From Hevea brasiliensis (taxonomy: Eukaryota; Streptophyta; Magnoliopsida; Malpighiales; Euphorbiaceae), in assembly GCF_030052815.1 (NCBI RefSeq), contig NC_079510.1, positions 51,364,725 through 51,428,724 of the forward strand: a stretch of DNA of 64,000 bases, read 5' to 3'. The notes under the pieces were generated by a model. That model did no database searches, had not been told where the DNA came from, and worked only from the letters and a program-made list of their open reading frames with translations. Below are positions 1-12,032 of the stretch, in pieces. The position numbers were made by a program, and so were the translations under genes. Numbering within the stretch: position 1 is the first letter of the stretch; each line of letters opens with the position of its first letter.

Positions 1-3000
1 CAGTCAATTCAGTTTTACTTTTGCAATCTGTCATTCGGGCTTGGTTAATGGTGAAGAAAAAATCTGCACTCTATGAATTCAGTACTATCATGGTTCAGGG
101 GTCTATACATGGTATCCATATTTCCTCAACGTTACATTTCCTCGTCATTTGCAAGTTTAATGGAATTCTTTACTTTTTTGGTATGGTTAAATCTTGCAGA
201 AAAGTGGAAACGGTCCGAACAAGTTGGGAGATATGTCAAGTTTATTGTTGATAGGCACAGGTTTGTCAGGTTAAAAAAATCAGTTCTGTTTATCCAGCAA
301 GCTGCAAGGATTTGGAAGATGCGAAGACTTCAGGCTGGAAGCATTAGAAATTATGATGTATCCACTACAAATTTAGTTAATGCCGCCATAGTTGTTCAGA
401 AATATGTTCGTGGTTGGATAGCAAGGTCTAGGCGTAAGGTCCTGCAGATAAAGATAGCTTCACAAGTGTGCAAAGTGAACTCTCTCCACAGTCACAACCT
501 AGCTGCAGCTAAAATCCAGAGTCAACTTCGAGGTTGGCTGTTTAGAAGGAACTTTTTGAAACAGAAGCAAATGGTAACAAGAATTCAAAGCAATTTTCGA
601 CGCCTGAGATTTTGGAGGTCCTTTCAACAACTCAGAATTGCTAAAAGGTCTGCCATCACCATTCAGTCTCATGTACGTGGATGGATTGCGCGGAGAGTAG
701 CTTGGAGGCACAGGTACCTCGTTGGTGTCCTTCAAGTAAGTCCTTTCTCTTATCTGATGATTCTTGGGAATTCATGCATCCAACTGTTGTTGGCCTATCT
801 GTTTTTTCTTTCCTTCTATTTCCAGCAGAATATCAGTTAAATTTGTTCAAAAATTGATATGCTACATGGAAAAAAATTTTCAAAATGAGTTTTAGGTATT
901 GACTTTTGTCCATTTTGTCTCAATGGTAAAATAGCCACATAACTGCCCTTGAACCTTTAGGGAAAGAATAATGTTAAAATTAGTCTATTAATCTATTCCT
1001 GTTTTTGTATATAGTATTTTTTTATTTGTAAATTAATATCTATGGTTAATATTGACTTTTCTCTATAACCTCATCTTGATCAGATTTGGCACTTATTAGA
1101 TGAGGTTATTGTTATTCTTTTTACCTACCAAGGAGTGGCAATTCTCATCTATTATTAATTTTATTCTACCTAGCAAGGGGTTCTTGCTATTTTACCTTTA
1201 AATAAGTCGAGCTCTGATAATTTGGTTTTAGGAGGGCATGGGCCGATAGTGATTATGCCCTTTGTGATAAGGCTGTGAGATATTCGAAAATACTGAATTA
1301 GGGTTTAAGAGTTCTGAGTGTCTTACCTTTTAATTATATTTCTTTTGTCTTGCCTGTAGATATAAACCTTACTGTCGAACCACGTAAATTCTCTGTTATT
1401 TATATTGTGTGGTTATGCAGTTGTGTGTACTTTAAATTTACGCGCATGCTATAACAACATACAATGGATTTCTTTGGGATGGCTCTTCTCCTTTGGAAAA
1501 TGGCAGTTACCCATGCTGCTGCCTGCTTTTGGAGTGATTTTGATAGTTGATCTTCACCATTTTTCATGAATTGATGGCATTTTAAAAAACGTTCCGTATG
1601 ACTTCTTTGTTAAAGTTGTAAGTTTTTTCTTATAGTATCAATATTTTTCTTTTATGAATTAAGAGATGTTGCCGTGGTTGGCTGATAAGGAGGAAGTTTT
1701 TGCTCCAAAAAGATGCAGTAGTAATGATCCAAAGTGCTGTTCGATGCTCAAACTGCTTGAAGGCATTTCATTGCAGAAAAAATGCAGCTATTGAAATTCA
1801 ACGGTTTGTCAGGGGGCAGATCACTCAAAAACGGCTCTTAGGTTTTTAGCGAAAAATTCTCCTTATTTTATTTAGCTATGCATTTCTTCAAAAAGCTTCT
1901 CTTTATTTTTTTCATTCAGGTTTGGTTGTCTTAAAACTAAACATATTTGGTGTTGGGCAGGTGCTACTCACTGTCATTCAGCCACTAATGGTTATTGCAA
2001 TTTCCAAACTTCAGTTGGCCATGTGCAGAGTTGTGAATTGGACATAATGATATCTTCAATATTGAAGCTGCAAAGGTGGTGGAGAAGTGTTTTGTTGCTT
2101 AAACTAAAAACAAAGTCAGCAATTATTATACAGTCTTGTCTTCGAGGTTGGATTGGCAGGCAAAAGGCCTCTAAAGAAAGGCAGTCTGTTGTGATGATTC
2201 AAGTAAGCATGTATATCCTTGAGTTAATGATTGTTTTTTTATAATTGCGTTGAATGGAATATAGCATGCATATTTTTCAGAAAAGAATTTCTTGACATTG
2301 GAAAACTAAGTTGTCCAACTACTTCTTGTTTACCCCTTGATTTTCTTGGTTATAGACCAATGGCTTGGATAAATAAAAATCACTCCATAATGCCATGTCT
2401 CAACTACTTAAGGTTTGGTTGGTACATAACTTACTTTTACAACTCTTGTTCTCCATTTTACTACATGTACGGAATATCCTGTTTCTTCGCAACCAAATGT
2501 AATTGCTATGATGTTGAAGACGCTTAGCCTTCACTTCACCCGTAGCTTCCTAGGTCATTCTCTCTCAATTTTTATTTTTATTTTTTATTTGTGTTTGGGA
2601 GAGGGAAGGAGAGGGTGTCTGCATAACTTGAACGGGGTTTGACAACTCAACATTCAAATGTTCAATGGCAGTATATCGCCTTCAATTCTGAATGTTCAGT
2701 GTACGGCTTGTGAACTTATCTTTATGCTTAGAAAAACATCGTGTTTCATCACCTTGACTTGATTTATGAGGAAATTGATGTTCAATTTTTGGTTAAATGA
2801 AAGATACAATTTTTTAGAATAGCATAACTCGAAATTCTATTTGGTGTGCCTATTGCTACCCTTTCTATGCGTTCAAAAGGGTTGTGGCAAATTTAACTTA
2901 TAGTATGTTTCCAGCTTTTAACACCTTGTACTTTGATAGTCGCACTGGAAAGGTTACCTATTGCGCAAAGAGTCTAGAGGGCAGCTATTGGATTTGCGGT

Positions 3001-4256
3001 TGAGAGTACAAAGGTCAGCTAAAAATGTCAATGACAGTATGCGCATTATTAACAGACTCAAAATGGCACTTTCGGAACTACTGAGTATGAAAAGCATTAG
3101 TGGAATCCTTCATACCTGTGCAACCTTGGGTAACTTATTCCTTTCTATTGTTTAGCAAAATTTTCAGTTTGTTTATCACTTACATTACCATCTGGAAAAT
3201 ATGGCATAGTTTGAGATTTCTACTTGTTATCTTTTTTGAATTCTTCTCTCCTACATGACACTACTATTATTCACAAACGCATAAAGTAATCAAGTAATCG
3301 GTATCATAACTTGTTTGGGCAGGAGGGAATCAAAATTTCTTTAAACATAAGATTAGGATTTAGGATAAACATGAGAAAGGGAATGTTATGAAAATACAGT
3401 TGTGCTGTACATGTTTGTATCAACTGTGTAGGCAGATCATGAAGTTGTAGTTATTGATGTTGTATCTTTTGGTTTAAAAAGTGAGCTTGGAACCCTAGGA
3501 GTTCTTTCATAAAGAAGAAGGGCATGGATGTGATATACTCATGTCAAGTTTCTGTGGCAGATATGACTACACAACATTCTCAGAAATGTTGCGAGGAACT
3601 TGTGGCTGCGGGCGCAATTGGCATTTTACTGAAGCTAATTCGTTCAGTCAGCCGAAGTATACCTGATCAGGAGGTTTTAAAGCATGCACTCTCAACCCTC
3701 CGGAACCTTACCCGTTATCAACATTTGACTGAAGTGCTAATTGAAAGCCATGGATCGATAGAAATAATTTTCTGGGAATTTCTTAGGTGTTCATCTTATC
3801 TTTTGAATTAGTTGTCAAACATACGTTCTTCATTCATTATGTACAAATAAAATTTCTTTTTCTAATAACATATTTCATTCCAGGAACAAGGAGGAAGGTT
3901 ATTTTATCGCTTCAGAGATTTTGAGAAAGATCTGTTCAAATCACAAAGGTGCTGACTCCTTGAGGAAGCGACCTGCCCTCTTGAAAAGGTTACGTAGTCT
4001 TGTGGAAGAACTCACAAGGAAGTCAACTATTGATAAAAGGTATGGTGATGCTATTTGGAATTTTGCTTTTCTTTTCTACATTCTGTGAAGATAAATTCAG
4101 AACAGGTGATTGATATTTGATGGCCAACATCAATATATTCTATTTTTATGCAGGAAACCCCTTGGTGCGGCTGCAAGAGAGAAAGCAGAAAGAAGATTGA
4201 GAGAGGCCCTTGATCTCCTGAAATTGATTACTAATATGCCAAGTGTGAAAGTATGA
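1..4256 (+). CDS. ASPM: ASPM-like IQ-motif/armadillo protein, 3' part (partial at left edge)
   Basis: C-terminal part of a plant homologue of abnormal spindle (ASPM), a calmodulin- and spindle-microtubule-associated protein. The 5' end lies outside the window. Exons that keep one reading frame: 1-81, 200-735, 1664-1841, 1961-2202, 2940-3129, 3561-3786, 3884-4039 and 4154-4256 (TGA at 4254). At least nine IQ-type calmodulin-binding motifs are visible, such as AIVVQKYVRGWIARSRR, AAKIQSQLRGWLFRR, AITIQSHVRGWIARR and AIIIQSCLRGWIGRQ. They are followed by an armadillo-like segment coded by 3561-4039 (CCEELVAAGAIGILLKLI, then HALSTLRNLTRY) and a basic tail. The IQ-then-ARM order is that of ASPM proteins. 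The N-terminal calponin-homology part is not visible here. The first exon border (81/200) is the least certain. A myosin tail is the main alternative, but the armadillo tail argues against it. Confidence 0.85.
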
Positions 4257-5303
4257 GTATGAATGAATATGTTTTTATGGTGTCAGATAGCTACATTGCA
4301 CTCTAAATAGCATGGACAATTCAGCTTATAATGTTACTGTCAGTGTTCTTTTGTTTACGGTGTAGTTGAAAAAGGGCGTATTGGGGGCTTATCTAGAGCC
4401 CTGAGCCAAATGGTGATGTACAGAATGCCTTGGGACGATATTGGATTGCCTTTTTCTTTATTTTCAATTTATTTGATTTCAATTGAAATTTAAAGTGGAA
4501 ATTTTATAATTTTCAAAATAATTTTAATGTTATTAAAATAAAATTAATTAATTCTTTATTTGTGTCAATTTTTTTAAATCAAAAGTAATTATTTATTTGT
4601 TTATTTAGGAGCTTGCAATCAATAATTAATTTATAGAAAAATATCGAGGAAAAAAGACATATTAGACAAGTTGGGATAACTACTGCTGTGCACGTGACGT
4701 TATATTTTCGGGAGACGAGATTCAGTTCGGATTCTCCCGTGAAAATTATCATTCCAGTATTCGACAACCTTAAGGCCCTGTTTGGGTTCTCTATAAAAGA
4801 AATCTCTCATGTAGATGAATGAATAATGTTTACTCCAACACTCTCTCGTCCCATTTTAAGTATTGTTTTATTTTTTTTTTTTTCATTTTATTTGCTCCTT
4901 CAGATAATATTTTTTAATTTTAACTTTATTTATTATTATATTTAATATATTTATTTTTTTATTATATTTATAATTTAATTAATTATTAATATTTTCAATA
5001 AAAATAAGCTTAAGGAATATTGAAATGGGGCGGTGAGATTATCAAATTTCTTAGTGTCTTTAAATCCTAATCAAAATAAAGAAAATAAATTTTGGACTGA
5101 TTTATCTGCGTCAAAACCATTTTTTTATCCATTTTAATGTAAACAATAAAAAAATAGCGCATTTCTGTGCCTTTCGTGTTCGTAGATCAAGAACCCTAAG
5201 TCAGCTCCCGCATCTCGTTTTTATTAAATCCAGCTTCAACTCTCTCAAATTCTCCATCACGAATAAAACCCATTTCAATTGTGAGGTTATTTCCCACAAA
5301 GCC
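4257..5303. other. Intergenic, AT-rich
   Basis: Contains the 3' UTR of the ASPM-like gene followed by AT-rich spacer with poly-T tracts around 4860-4990. No gene seen. Confidence 0.6.
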
Positions 5304-5506
5304 ATGGACTTGCTGCTCAGACTTGACGTTATTCGAGTATATCATCCAAAAGGTCGTTCTCCATTTTTTTTTCCAATTTTATAATTTTTTTTTGTTCTTT
5401 TGATTCTTAGTGGCTTCTGTTTGTAGGCAATGATCTTATGATCAGAGATGGAAAAAGGTCAGCTTTCGGCATTCGATGCTTAGAGCATGTGATTTTTGGT
5501 GCTTAG
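5304..5506 (+). CDS. Possible two-exon micro-ORF (42 aa), unknown
   Basis: An ATG at 5304 opens a frame that continues across a GT-AG intron (exons 5304-5352 and 5426-5506; TAG at 5504). The peptide starts MDLLLRLDVIRVYHPKG and resumes at NDLMIRDGKRS. The upstream stretch is less AT-rich and looks like a 5' UTR. The product is not recognised. It could be a truncated gene, a leader exon or chance. Short imperfect repeats (gatttttggtg-like) follow the stop. Confidence 0.2.
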
Positions 5507-5959
5507 AGGATAGCGAGATTTTTGGTGCCAACATAGTGAGATTCTTGGTGTTTGGTTGATGAGAAAGTGAAGAAATTATTTATTTATTTATTTATTTTAA
5601 TTTTTTACTTAATTTTTAATAATTTTATAAGTTTTTTTTTTAAAATAGAATCCAATAAAATTTATTAATTTACTGAATAAAGTCATAATTAAAATGATAA
5701 ATATCGAATTTAAATTTTAATTAGAATTAAACGAATATTCTTGACCAATGGGAGCATAACATCATCCATTCACGGGGCCAAAACAAAAGCATGGCATGTA
5801 AGATCTGAAATTTTCATTCAGATGATAAAATCTTTTACACATACTCCATCAATAACAAGATATTATCAAATATTGTATATAGCTTACCCATTATAACAAT
5901 TAATCAAAACCCAAATTTAGTGTGTAACCAGCTAATCAAATCATGTTAAAATTATTAAT
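5507..5959. other. Intergenic spacer
   Basis: AT-rich spacer that includes the 3' UTR of the minus-strand heat-shock gene. Nothing else seen. Confidence 0.5.
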
Positions 5960-6505
5960 TCAAGCAGCTCTAGCAGTAACTTCCAGCCTCTCAGGCATAG
6001 CTGCTGGGTCAATAAGGAGTCCTCTCCTTCTGTAAGATCTTGGTACAGTAACTATCGGGACACCATCTTCATATCCAGCTGAAATTCCATCAATGTCAAC
6101 CAAAACACGGAAGCCGGAATTTCTCATGAAGTTCTCGACAGGTTTAGTTAATTCATCAATGGCCTCTGTTCTAATTATGAGGGACATTGAATCCTCAATC
6201 TCTACCTTTATCTCCTCTTTCCTCACACCTGCAAATACCAAAGAAGAAAGAAAGAAAACATTCATTCCAATGAAAACGTACGAAGAAAATGGAAGAAAGT
6301 TGAGGAAGTGAAAAGAAAATGTACGGAGAAGCTATGAAGCTAAAGAAGATTGTTCAAGTATACCAGGGAAGTCAGCTGAGTAAACATGGGAATCAGGGGT
6401 TTGAGCCCAGTGAACATAATTTTCTGGGATGAGGGGGTAGGAGAAGAGGGCAGGAGAGGCAAGGAGGTAGTGCCACGGGAAAGGTTGATTCATGGGGAAC
6501 TCCAT
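5960..6505 (-). CDS. HSP15.4: Class V small heat-shock protein (HSP15.4-like)
   Basis: Alpha-crystallin-domain chaperone of the plant class V sHSP type, expected in cytosol or nucleus, where it holds unfolding proteins. Two exons on the minus strand: 6505-6364 (ATG at 6505) and 6228-5960, joined in phase 1 through GT-AG borders. They give 136 aa, close to the roughly 134 aa of Arabidopsis HSP15.4. The N-terminal exon has WAQTPDSHVYSADFPG. The second exon has RKEEIKVEIEDSMSLIIRTEA, the DGISAGYEDGVPIVTVPR strand region and a tail ending RLEVTARAA, all typical of this subclass. The usual hydrophobic pair of the DGVLTV motif appears here as GVPIV. I saw no clear heat-shock element in the upstream 200 bases. 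Confidence 0.9.
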
Positions 6506-7725
6506 TGCGTTTCCTGATTATTTCTTTTGGGCAGGGAATTCAGAGATAAATCAGGAATTCAGGATATAAAACCACTTCTGTTCTTTATGGAGAGTGGGAA
6601 GAAGCCACTTGACCTTTTAAAGGGCAAGTGGCCAAGTTGGTGAGATATGGTAGTTGGGGTTGGAAGTTAAATATTCAAACTTTGTGGGAGATTTCCTTCC
6701 ATACAAGGAAATGATGAATGCCATAGGGTGAAGTGCTAACTGGTTGGATTAGTGTCTGATTATATAATGACAATTTTGCCCTTCAAAATTATTATTATTA
6801 TTATTATTATTATTTTTATTTTTGCAAGGATTTGATTGGCTGTTCAAACTTTGGAGGAGCCTAGCTTCTAAGAACTCAGCAAGTTTCAAGATTTAATAAT
6901 AAATAATTTTGTCCTGCATTAGAAAAATTATAAATAGGACAGCTCATATCTTCCATTTTCAGTCATTATTACTTTGTTGAATGGATATGGAAACTTGTAT
7001 TTTATTTTTTATACATATGATGCGAGGATGGGCTTGGCTGGACCCACCACTTGCAATATCTGATAGAAGGAAAAAGAGATTCCACTTCTCGTTTAGCTTA
7101 TTTTAAGCACGTAACAAGCAAGAGTGTTAAATAAACAATTGCCCCATGAAGAGAGGAGGGGGGACCTACTTCTACAACAAGTGGACAGTTCTTCAGGACA
7201 ACTTTAGCTTTTCCTTTCATGGCTGCAAGTTTTAGATAACAAACAGTTCCTGAGAAAAATAAAATTAGAAAACACCTTACTTCAGCTTTCAGCGCACTGC
7301 AGTACATCGAAAGCATAAACTGGTGCTTCAGAACACACATTAGAAGGTTTTCCAAGCTCCAAGGTTGATCCATGAAAGGATGAGCTAATTCTATAAAGAA
7401 CCATTCTAACAAGTTTTGAAACTTCTACAACTCATATCACTCACAATCACTTCTTTATCAAATCTCTCTTTGCTATTGAATCTATTAATCTTTATCACCA
7501 GCAAACTTAACGCCCTTTTTGGTCCTAGTATTGTACGCTTTGACCCACTAGACTGCAGTGATTTGTTCCTTTTACTCCTTTTTTGAGATACAAAATAAGA
7601 CTTGTTACTTGTATAGTCCTTCACTTTACCCTCCATCACCCTCCATTTTCGAAGTGAAACTCGGTTCAATTCTACCCTTTACTTGGACTGACACCTTCCC
7701 TTTTCCGCACGGGATGTTACATTCA

Positions 7726-7776
<51 letters not shown>

Positions 7777-8107
7777 TCTCCCTTATTAGTAGGCTCAATT
7801 AATTAAAACCAAAATAATCATATATAAAATGCAAGAATATTTGGATGAGGCAAAGGATGGCCATATCTGCTGGAGTAATTAACAGCCCTTAACAAAAAAT
7901 CACAATAACTTATCAAAGGAAAAAAATTGAAGCCCATTCTTGATAGAAGTTCTCCTCAATGCTCAACAGAAATCATGTATGCTAAATATACTGCATCAGC
8001 CTAAATTATTTTGCAGTCATCATCTTCAGCACACATGATTACCATGAGGTAAATAACAGGTAGGACAGATAACAAATACAATCCCAGGTTTAGCCCTCCA
8101 AGGCTCC
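6506..8107. other. Intergenic with microsatellites
   Basis: Upstream region of the HSP15.4-like gene, with an ATT tract near 6788-6813 and a TA tract at 7731-7774. Two minus-strand open frames (7098-7412 and 7406-7669) overlap here. Neither has a recognisable domain and they are not joined by obvious splice sites, so I do not call them genes. Confidence 0.5.
7731..7774. repeat. (AT)n microsatellite
   Basis: About 22 uninterrupted AT dinucleotides. Confidence 0.95.
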
Positions 8108-8109
8108 AT

Positions 8110-8326
8110 CTCATGTATTGACCTCAAGTGCAACCCGCTACCATTTGCAGTTTGCAGATCGCTAGAAGTGCCATGAGAAAGGATTTGGTGTCACAAAATG
8201 GGAAATGTGCAATCCAGCCCCATGAAGGACCTGCTTTGCATTTGAACCCGAAAATTCACTGTTTTGAAAAGAAGGCTGGAACACTTGCAGATTTGATCAA
8301 TTAAAGTGCTTCACCCAACTCATACA
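8110..8326 (-). pseudogene. Decayed tandem copy of the MYND gene 3' end
   Basis: This stretch repeats, with many substitutions and small gaps, the last ~230 bases of the neighbouring MYND-finger gene (8340-8573). Shared blocks include gctagaagtgccatgag, aaaggatttggtgtcaca, ctggaacacttgcagat and cccaactcata, in the same order and orientation. Its frame is broken. It lies directly behind the functional stop codon, so it is a partial tandem duplication that now forms the 3' flank. Confidence 0.85.
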
Positions 8327-8339
8327 GTACAATTCCAAT

Positions 8340-10238
8340 TCATGTATTCACTCCAAGTACAAACCCATTGCTATACGAAGGAAGATTGCTAGAAGTGCCA
8401 TGAGTCTTCACAGGAGAGCGAAAAGGATTTGGTGTCACAGGATGCGTAATGTGTAATCCAGCTCCTCGAAGTACTTGCTTTGCATTTCCACATGAAATTT
8501 CTGACTGTTCTGTAAAGAATGCTGGAACACTTGCAGATTTTATTAATTCAAGTGCACCACCCCAACTCATATAGCTATCTAATCCACAGTTCAATGCAAC
8601 TATAATATGGGGAGATGGCAAGTAGGTGGCTTCCTCTTGATAAATGCCTCTCACGAGATTCACCCTCACCCTGCTACTTATTCCTGAAGTTGTGCCCGAT
8701 AAATTGGTTGGAACTTCAGTCCCCACCATTACAATATGTATATTGCCTGATCCATTGAGCAAATGGCTAATCTCTGCAAATGCTGGCAACCAATCCAACT
8801 CCCCTTCAGGTCCCAGGTAATGAAGAATCACCTCTTTCCCCTTGAGTAACAGATTCTTTGAACTGATGTTCAGGGTAGTCAAAATGTAATAAACTGTCAG
8901 TGGGTGAGAAAGAATGTCAGCAACAGGGCTTGACAATGGCAGTGACCGAAGATTATAGTACTCTGGCCAACCAGAAAGAAGGATTGGGCTCGATATCCCA
9001 TCTCTTAAATGGTTGTGAAAAGGTGAATCACGAGGATACTCATTGTCGTCCAGCCCACCCCATGAATCCCACAATCCACCTTTAACAGGAAGGAGTCCAA
9101 AGGGGCAGTGAGAATAGCAGCTACACTTTCTCCTCCACATTCCTTTCTGATGGACACCTAATGACTCGAGCCATTTACAAGGTTGTTCAGCAGAACAGGG
9201 GAACACAAAGATTTTTATTACTAGCTCTTCTTCCCTTTCCATCATAGCCTTGTAAAGGCCGCACATGCTCTTATGTGTTTCCTTCCAGTGCTGCTTCTGG
9301 CAGAAAGAATCACAGTAGACCACTGCTCGACACTGCCCACAAGAGAGAGCCTGTTCTCCATGAACTTCTTTCTCACACATTATGCACTTCCTCAAGTTGG
9401 AATTTGAGTTTGCTCTCATATCAATAAAGATCTCCTCCCTGGGTCGTTCAGCATACTTGGTGGGTGTCGAGCTCGCTGTCGAGCTTCCCTTTTCCTCATA
9501 TGCTTGACCAGGCGGATGCGAGATTGTAACTGCAACAAGGTCGTAACCCTTGGCCATTTCTGGAGGCCAGTTAACGTCAACAGTCTCAATAAATGGTTCA
9601 AAATACATCAACTTTGACCACTTTGGAGCACCTTCTTTATCTTCCTGAAGTAAAGGATGCACCAGAGACATGGCTTTCACTAACGCATACACAAACCTAA
9701 GCTCCTCAAGAGTTGGATGTCTAAACCGAAGAACACCAGAAGACATACAACGTGCAACATCAATTACAGGAAATCTATCAGTACCTGATACTTCCAGTGA
9801 CAACGACTTGATCATTTTCCTATTAGAAGGAAACATCAACGATTCAGGTTCATATGTGACCCTCAAAAGCTCAACATTAGGAACACAAATTGTCTCTCTA
9901 GACCCTGTCATCTTCTTAGCATCATTTTCAGATCGAAACAAGTAAAAGCCAACATCCCCACCATCACCTCCTATGAACTGAACACATGGGAAAGGTTGTT
10001 TCTTGCTGGACCAATCTGAGTCCTTCCCTACCCGGATTCCAAAAAAATGTGGTGGACGCAATCTTCTCCATGGATCAGTTCTGTAAAGAGCAGCGCAAGC
10101 TTTGTAAATTGACTTGATGAAATTAGGAGCAATACCCTCCACCGTCATCAAGCAGGTCCCTGAACCAGGACCAAGCCCCGGACCAGATCCAAATTGCTCC
10201 TGGAATCTATCAAACAGGCTCTTCAAATGCAAATCCAT
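8340..10238 (-). CDS. MYND-type zinc-finger protein (MSS51-like C-terminal region)
   Basis: Uninterrupted 632-aa reading frame with no introns. A MYND finger lies at about residues 285-326: CIMC, then SCGQC, VVYCDSFC, QKQHWKETH and KSMC, keeping the Cys/His ligands of this protein-protein interaction module. The long C-terminal part (ILHYLGPEGELDWLPAFAEI, VMVGTEVP, LNCGLDSY) matches what is known of the C-terminal domain of MSS51-like MYND proteins, which in yeast act in mitochondrial COX1 expression. A plant role is not established. No clear transit peptide is visible, and the start at 10238 has a normal MDLHLKSLFDRF beginning. The promoter region is shared divergently with the RNA-binding protein gene. 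Confidence 0.85.
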   Translation of the reverse strand: MDLHLKSLFDRFQEQFGSGPGLGPGSGTCLMTVEGIAPNFIKSIYKACAALYRTDPWRRLRPPHFFGIRVGKDSDWSSKKQPFPCVQFIGGDGGDVGFYLFRSENDAKKMTGSRETICVPNVELLRVTYEPESLMFPSNRKMIKSLSLEVSGTDRFPVIDVARCMSSGVLRFRHPTLEELRFVYALVKAMSLVHPLLQEDKEGAPKWSKLMYFEPFIETVDVNWPPEMAKGYDLVAVTISHPPGQAYEEKGSSTASSTPTKYAERPREEIFIDMRANSNSNLRKCIMCEKEVHGEQALSCGQCRAVVYCDSFCQKQHWKETHKSMCGLYKAMMEREEELVIKIFVFPCSAEQPCKWLESLGVHQKGMWRRKCSCYSHCPFGLLPVKGGLWDSWGGLDDNEYPRDSPFHNHLRDGISSPILLSGWPEYYNLRSLPLSSPVADILSHPLTVYYILTTLNISSKNLLLKGKEVILHYLGPEGELDWLPAFAEISHLLNGSGNIHIVMVGTEVPTNLSGTTSGISSRVRVNLVRGIYQEEATYLPSPHIIVALNCGLDSYMSWGGALELIKSASVPAFFTEQSEISCGNAKQVLRGAGLHITHPVTPNPFRSPVKTHGTSSNLPSYSNGFVLGVNT

Positions 10239-10974
10239 TTAAAGGACACGTGTATCAGATCTACTGAATTCTTATCAGACTCCAAAGCCCGATTAAAACC
10301 AGTAAATCCAAAAACAAGAACCACCCTTTATTGCTACTATACGCGCGAGAAATACTAAAAACTTTAAAATTGAGAATGAATTTGATCTGAAAGGGCATAA
10401 ACCAAACGTACTGAAAACTAGAGAGTCCAATCACAAGAAATGCTAGAAAATCATAACATGGTAATATTGAACACTAAAGAAAACCTGAAACGGAAGTGGA
10501 GATCGAAAGAAAATATCAAATAAACATAGAAAGAACAATGATCACTGATCTGTACCAAAACTGGCTGCTGAAACGCGGACCAGAGAGTGACCCAGTTCAA
10601 AAGACAGCAATAAAAAAAACAAGAATCTTTATCTTTTCAACCTTTTTTTTATTTTATTTTAATAAAGAAGGCTCTTTTTACTCATTTTGACCATATATCG
10701 AAAGCGTCGGTTTATGAATCGGACGGTCAGAAAATCATGATCAGGATAATTTTTTAGACAGGCCCGTAAATAATTATTTCCTTAAAAGTTCAATCGAAAT
10801 CTGCCACGCGTGGATGTTACGTGTCTCTCTATTGGTTAATCAAAATCTGAGGCAAAATAGATATCTTTTCTTCAATCTTTGGGTTGGGATCCCTGTTATA
10901 GACTTATTCTCGCTAGTCTCGGGAGCTAGGGTTTCTTCTCTCTCTTTCTATCTCATATCTCAATCTTCGACGCC
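10239..10974. promoter_or_regulatory. Divergent intergenic promoter region (MYND gene / RBP45-like gene)
   Basis: 736 bases separate the divergent ATGs. The half next to the RBP45-like gene holds a 10-base palindrome ccacgcgtgg at 10804-10813, an ACGT-core tacgtgtc near 10818 and an attggt (CCAAT, reverse) near 10831. A pyrimidine-rich leader (ctctctctttctatctc) lies just before the ATG. These are sequence matches to motif types only. Confidence 0.45.
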
Positions 10975-12000
10975 ATGATGCAGCAGCCAGGAGCTGGAGG
11001 CATGCCCCCTCCACAGCCACCCATGGGGCCGCCGCAACCGCCAGCAATCGCTCCACCACCTCCACAAGCTCACCCCCAGCAATACCAGCAAGCTCCCCCA
11101 CAACCTTATATGATGATGATGCCTCAACTGCCCCAGTCCCAGCCTCCTCCACCAGCTATGTGGGCTCACCAGCCTTCGATGCCTCCCGCGGCCGCGCCAC
11201 CGCAGCAGCAACAATTCCAGCACGCCCAGCAACAGCAACCGGGTCAACCTGCTAGTGCTGATGAGATCCGTACGCTTTGGATCGGGGATTTGCAGTACTG
11301 GATGGATGAGAATTATCTTCACAGCTGCTTCGCTCACACTGGAGAGGTAGCAAAAAAAAAAAAAAAAAATTAAAGTATAGTTGTCTGTATATGTGTAGAG
11401 GCTTTAGTCTCGTACTTGACAGGTAGAATTAACGATTTTGCTGTTTTCGTGGATTTACTTGATCATCGAGAATGCATGAATTAAGGTTTCTATAGTATGC
11501 TTCGATTTGCTTTTCACGAATTTAAAGTTATTTATGGTGATGAAAGATATGTTTTTGTGTTGTTGCTATGTGCTATTTAGTTATCTTTGTTTTCTTGTAT
11601 GATTCATGACCTTTGTAATTTGTGTTTTTATTGTACTTTATCTGATTAAATATCTTCATAATTCAAGTTTTGTTAAAATTGGATGGTATTGGTTGTTTTT
11701 GAGTATAGACAAAGTGCATGGCAGTTGTAATAAAAATAGTTGTTTTGTAGATGTGTCCCATGAATCAAACATCTTTATGCTTATCTTGATGGATTTTTAT
11801 GGGTTACAGATGGATATATGGATATTGGATAGTGCATAAAACTTTCACATTGTGGAAACTATTGTTCTGCATCATTGTTCTCTTGCATCATTTTTTCCTA
11901 ACCTGCCATTGTCTTCATGGCCATCTATTTTTATGTACATAAATTACAAGCAAGCTTTGTCCACATATATTAGGGAAGGATTTTCTTCTTCTTCTTCTCA

Positions 12001-12032
<32 letters not shown>

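Noticed and set aside
6506..6720. Heat-shock element search upstream of HSP15.4
   Set aside because: gaattc occurs twice, but I could not find three well-spaced nGAAn/nTTCn units, so no regulatory site is claimed.
7098..7669. Two overlapping minus-strand frames (104 and 87 codons)
   Set aside because: No recognisable motif, no convincing splice sites joining them and no promoter beyond a TA repeat. Left as unassigned sequence.
10913..11337. Minus-strand open frames opposite the first RBP45-like exon
   Set aside because: Shadows of the Pro/Gln-rich coding sequence; low-complexity reverse translation without domain or start context.
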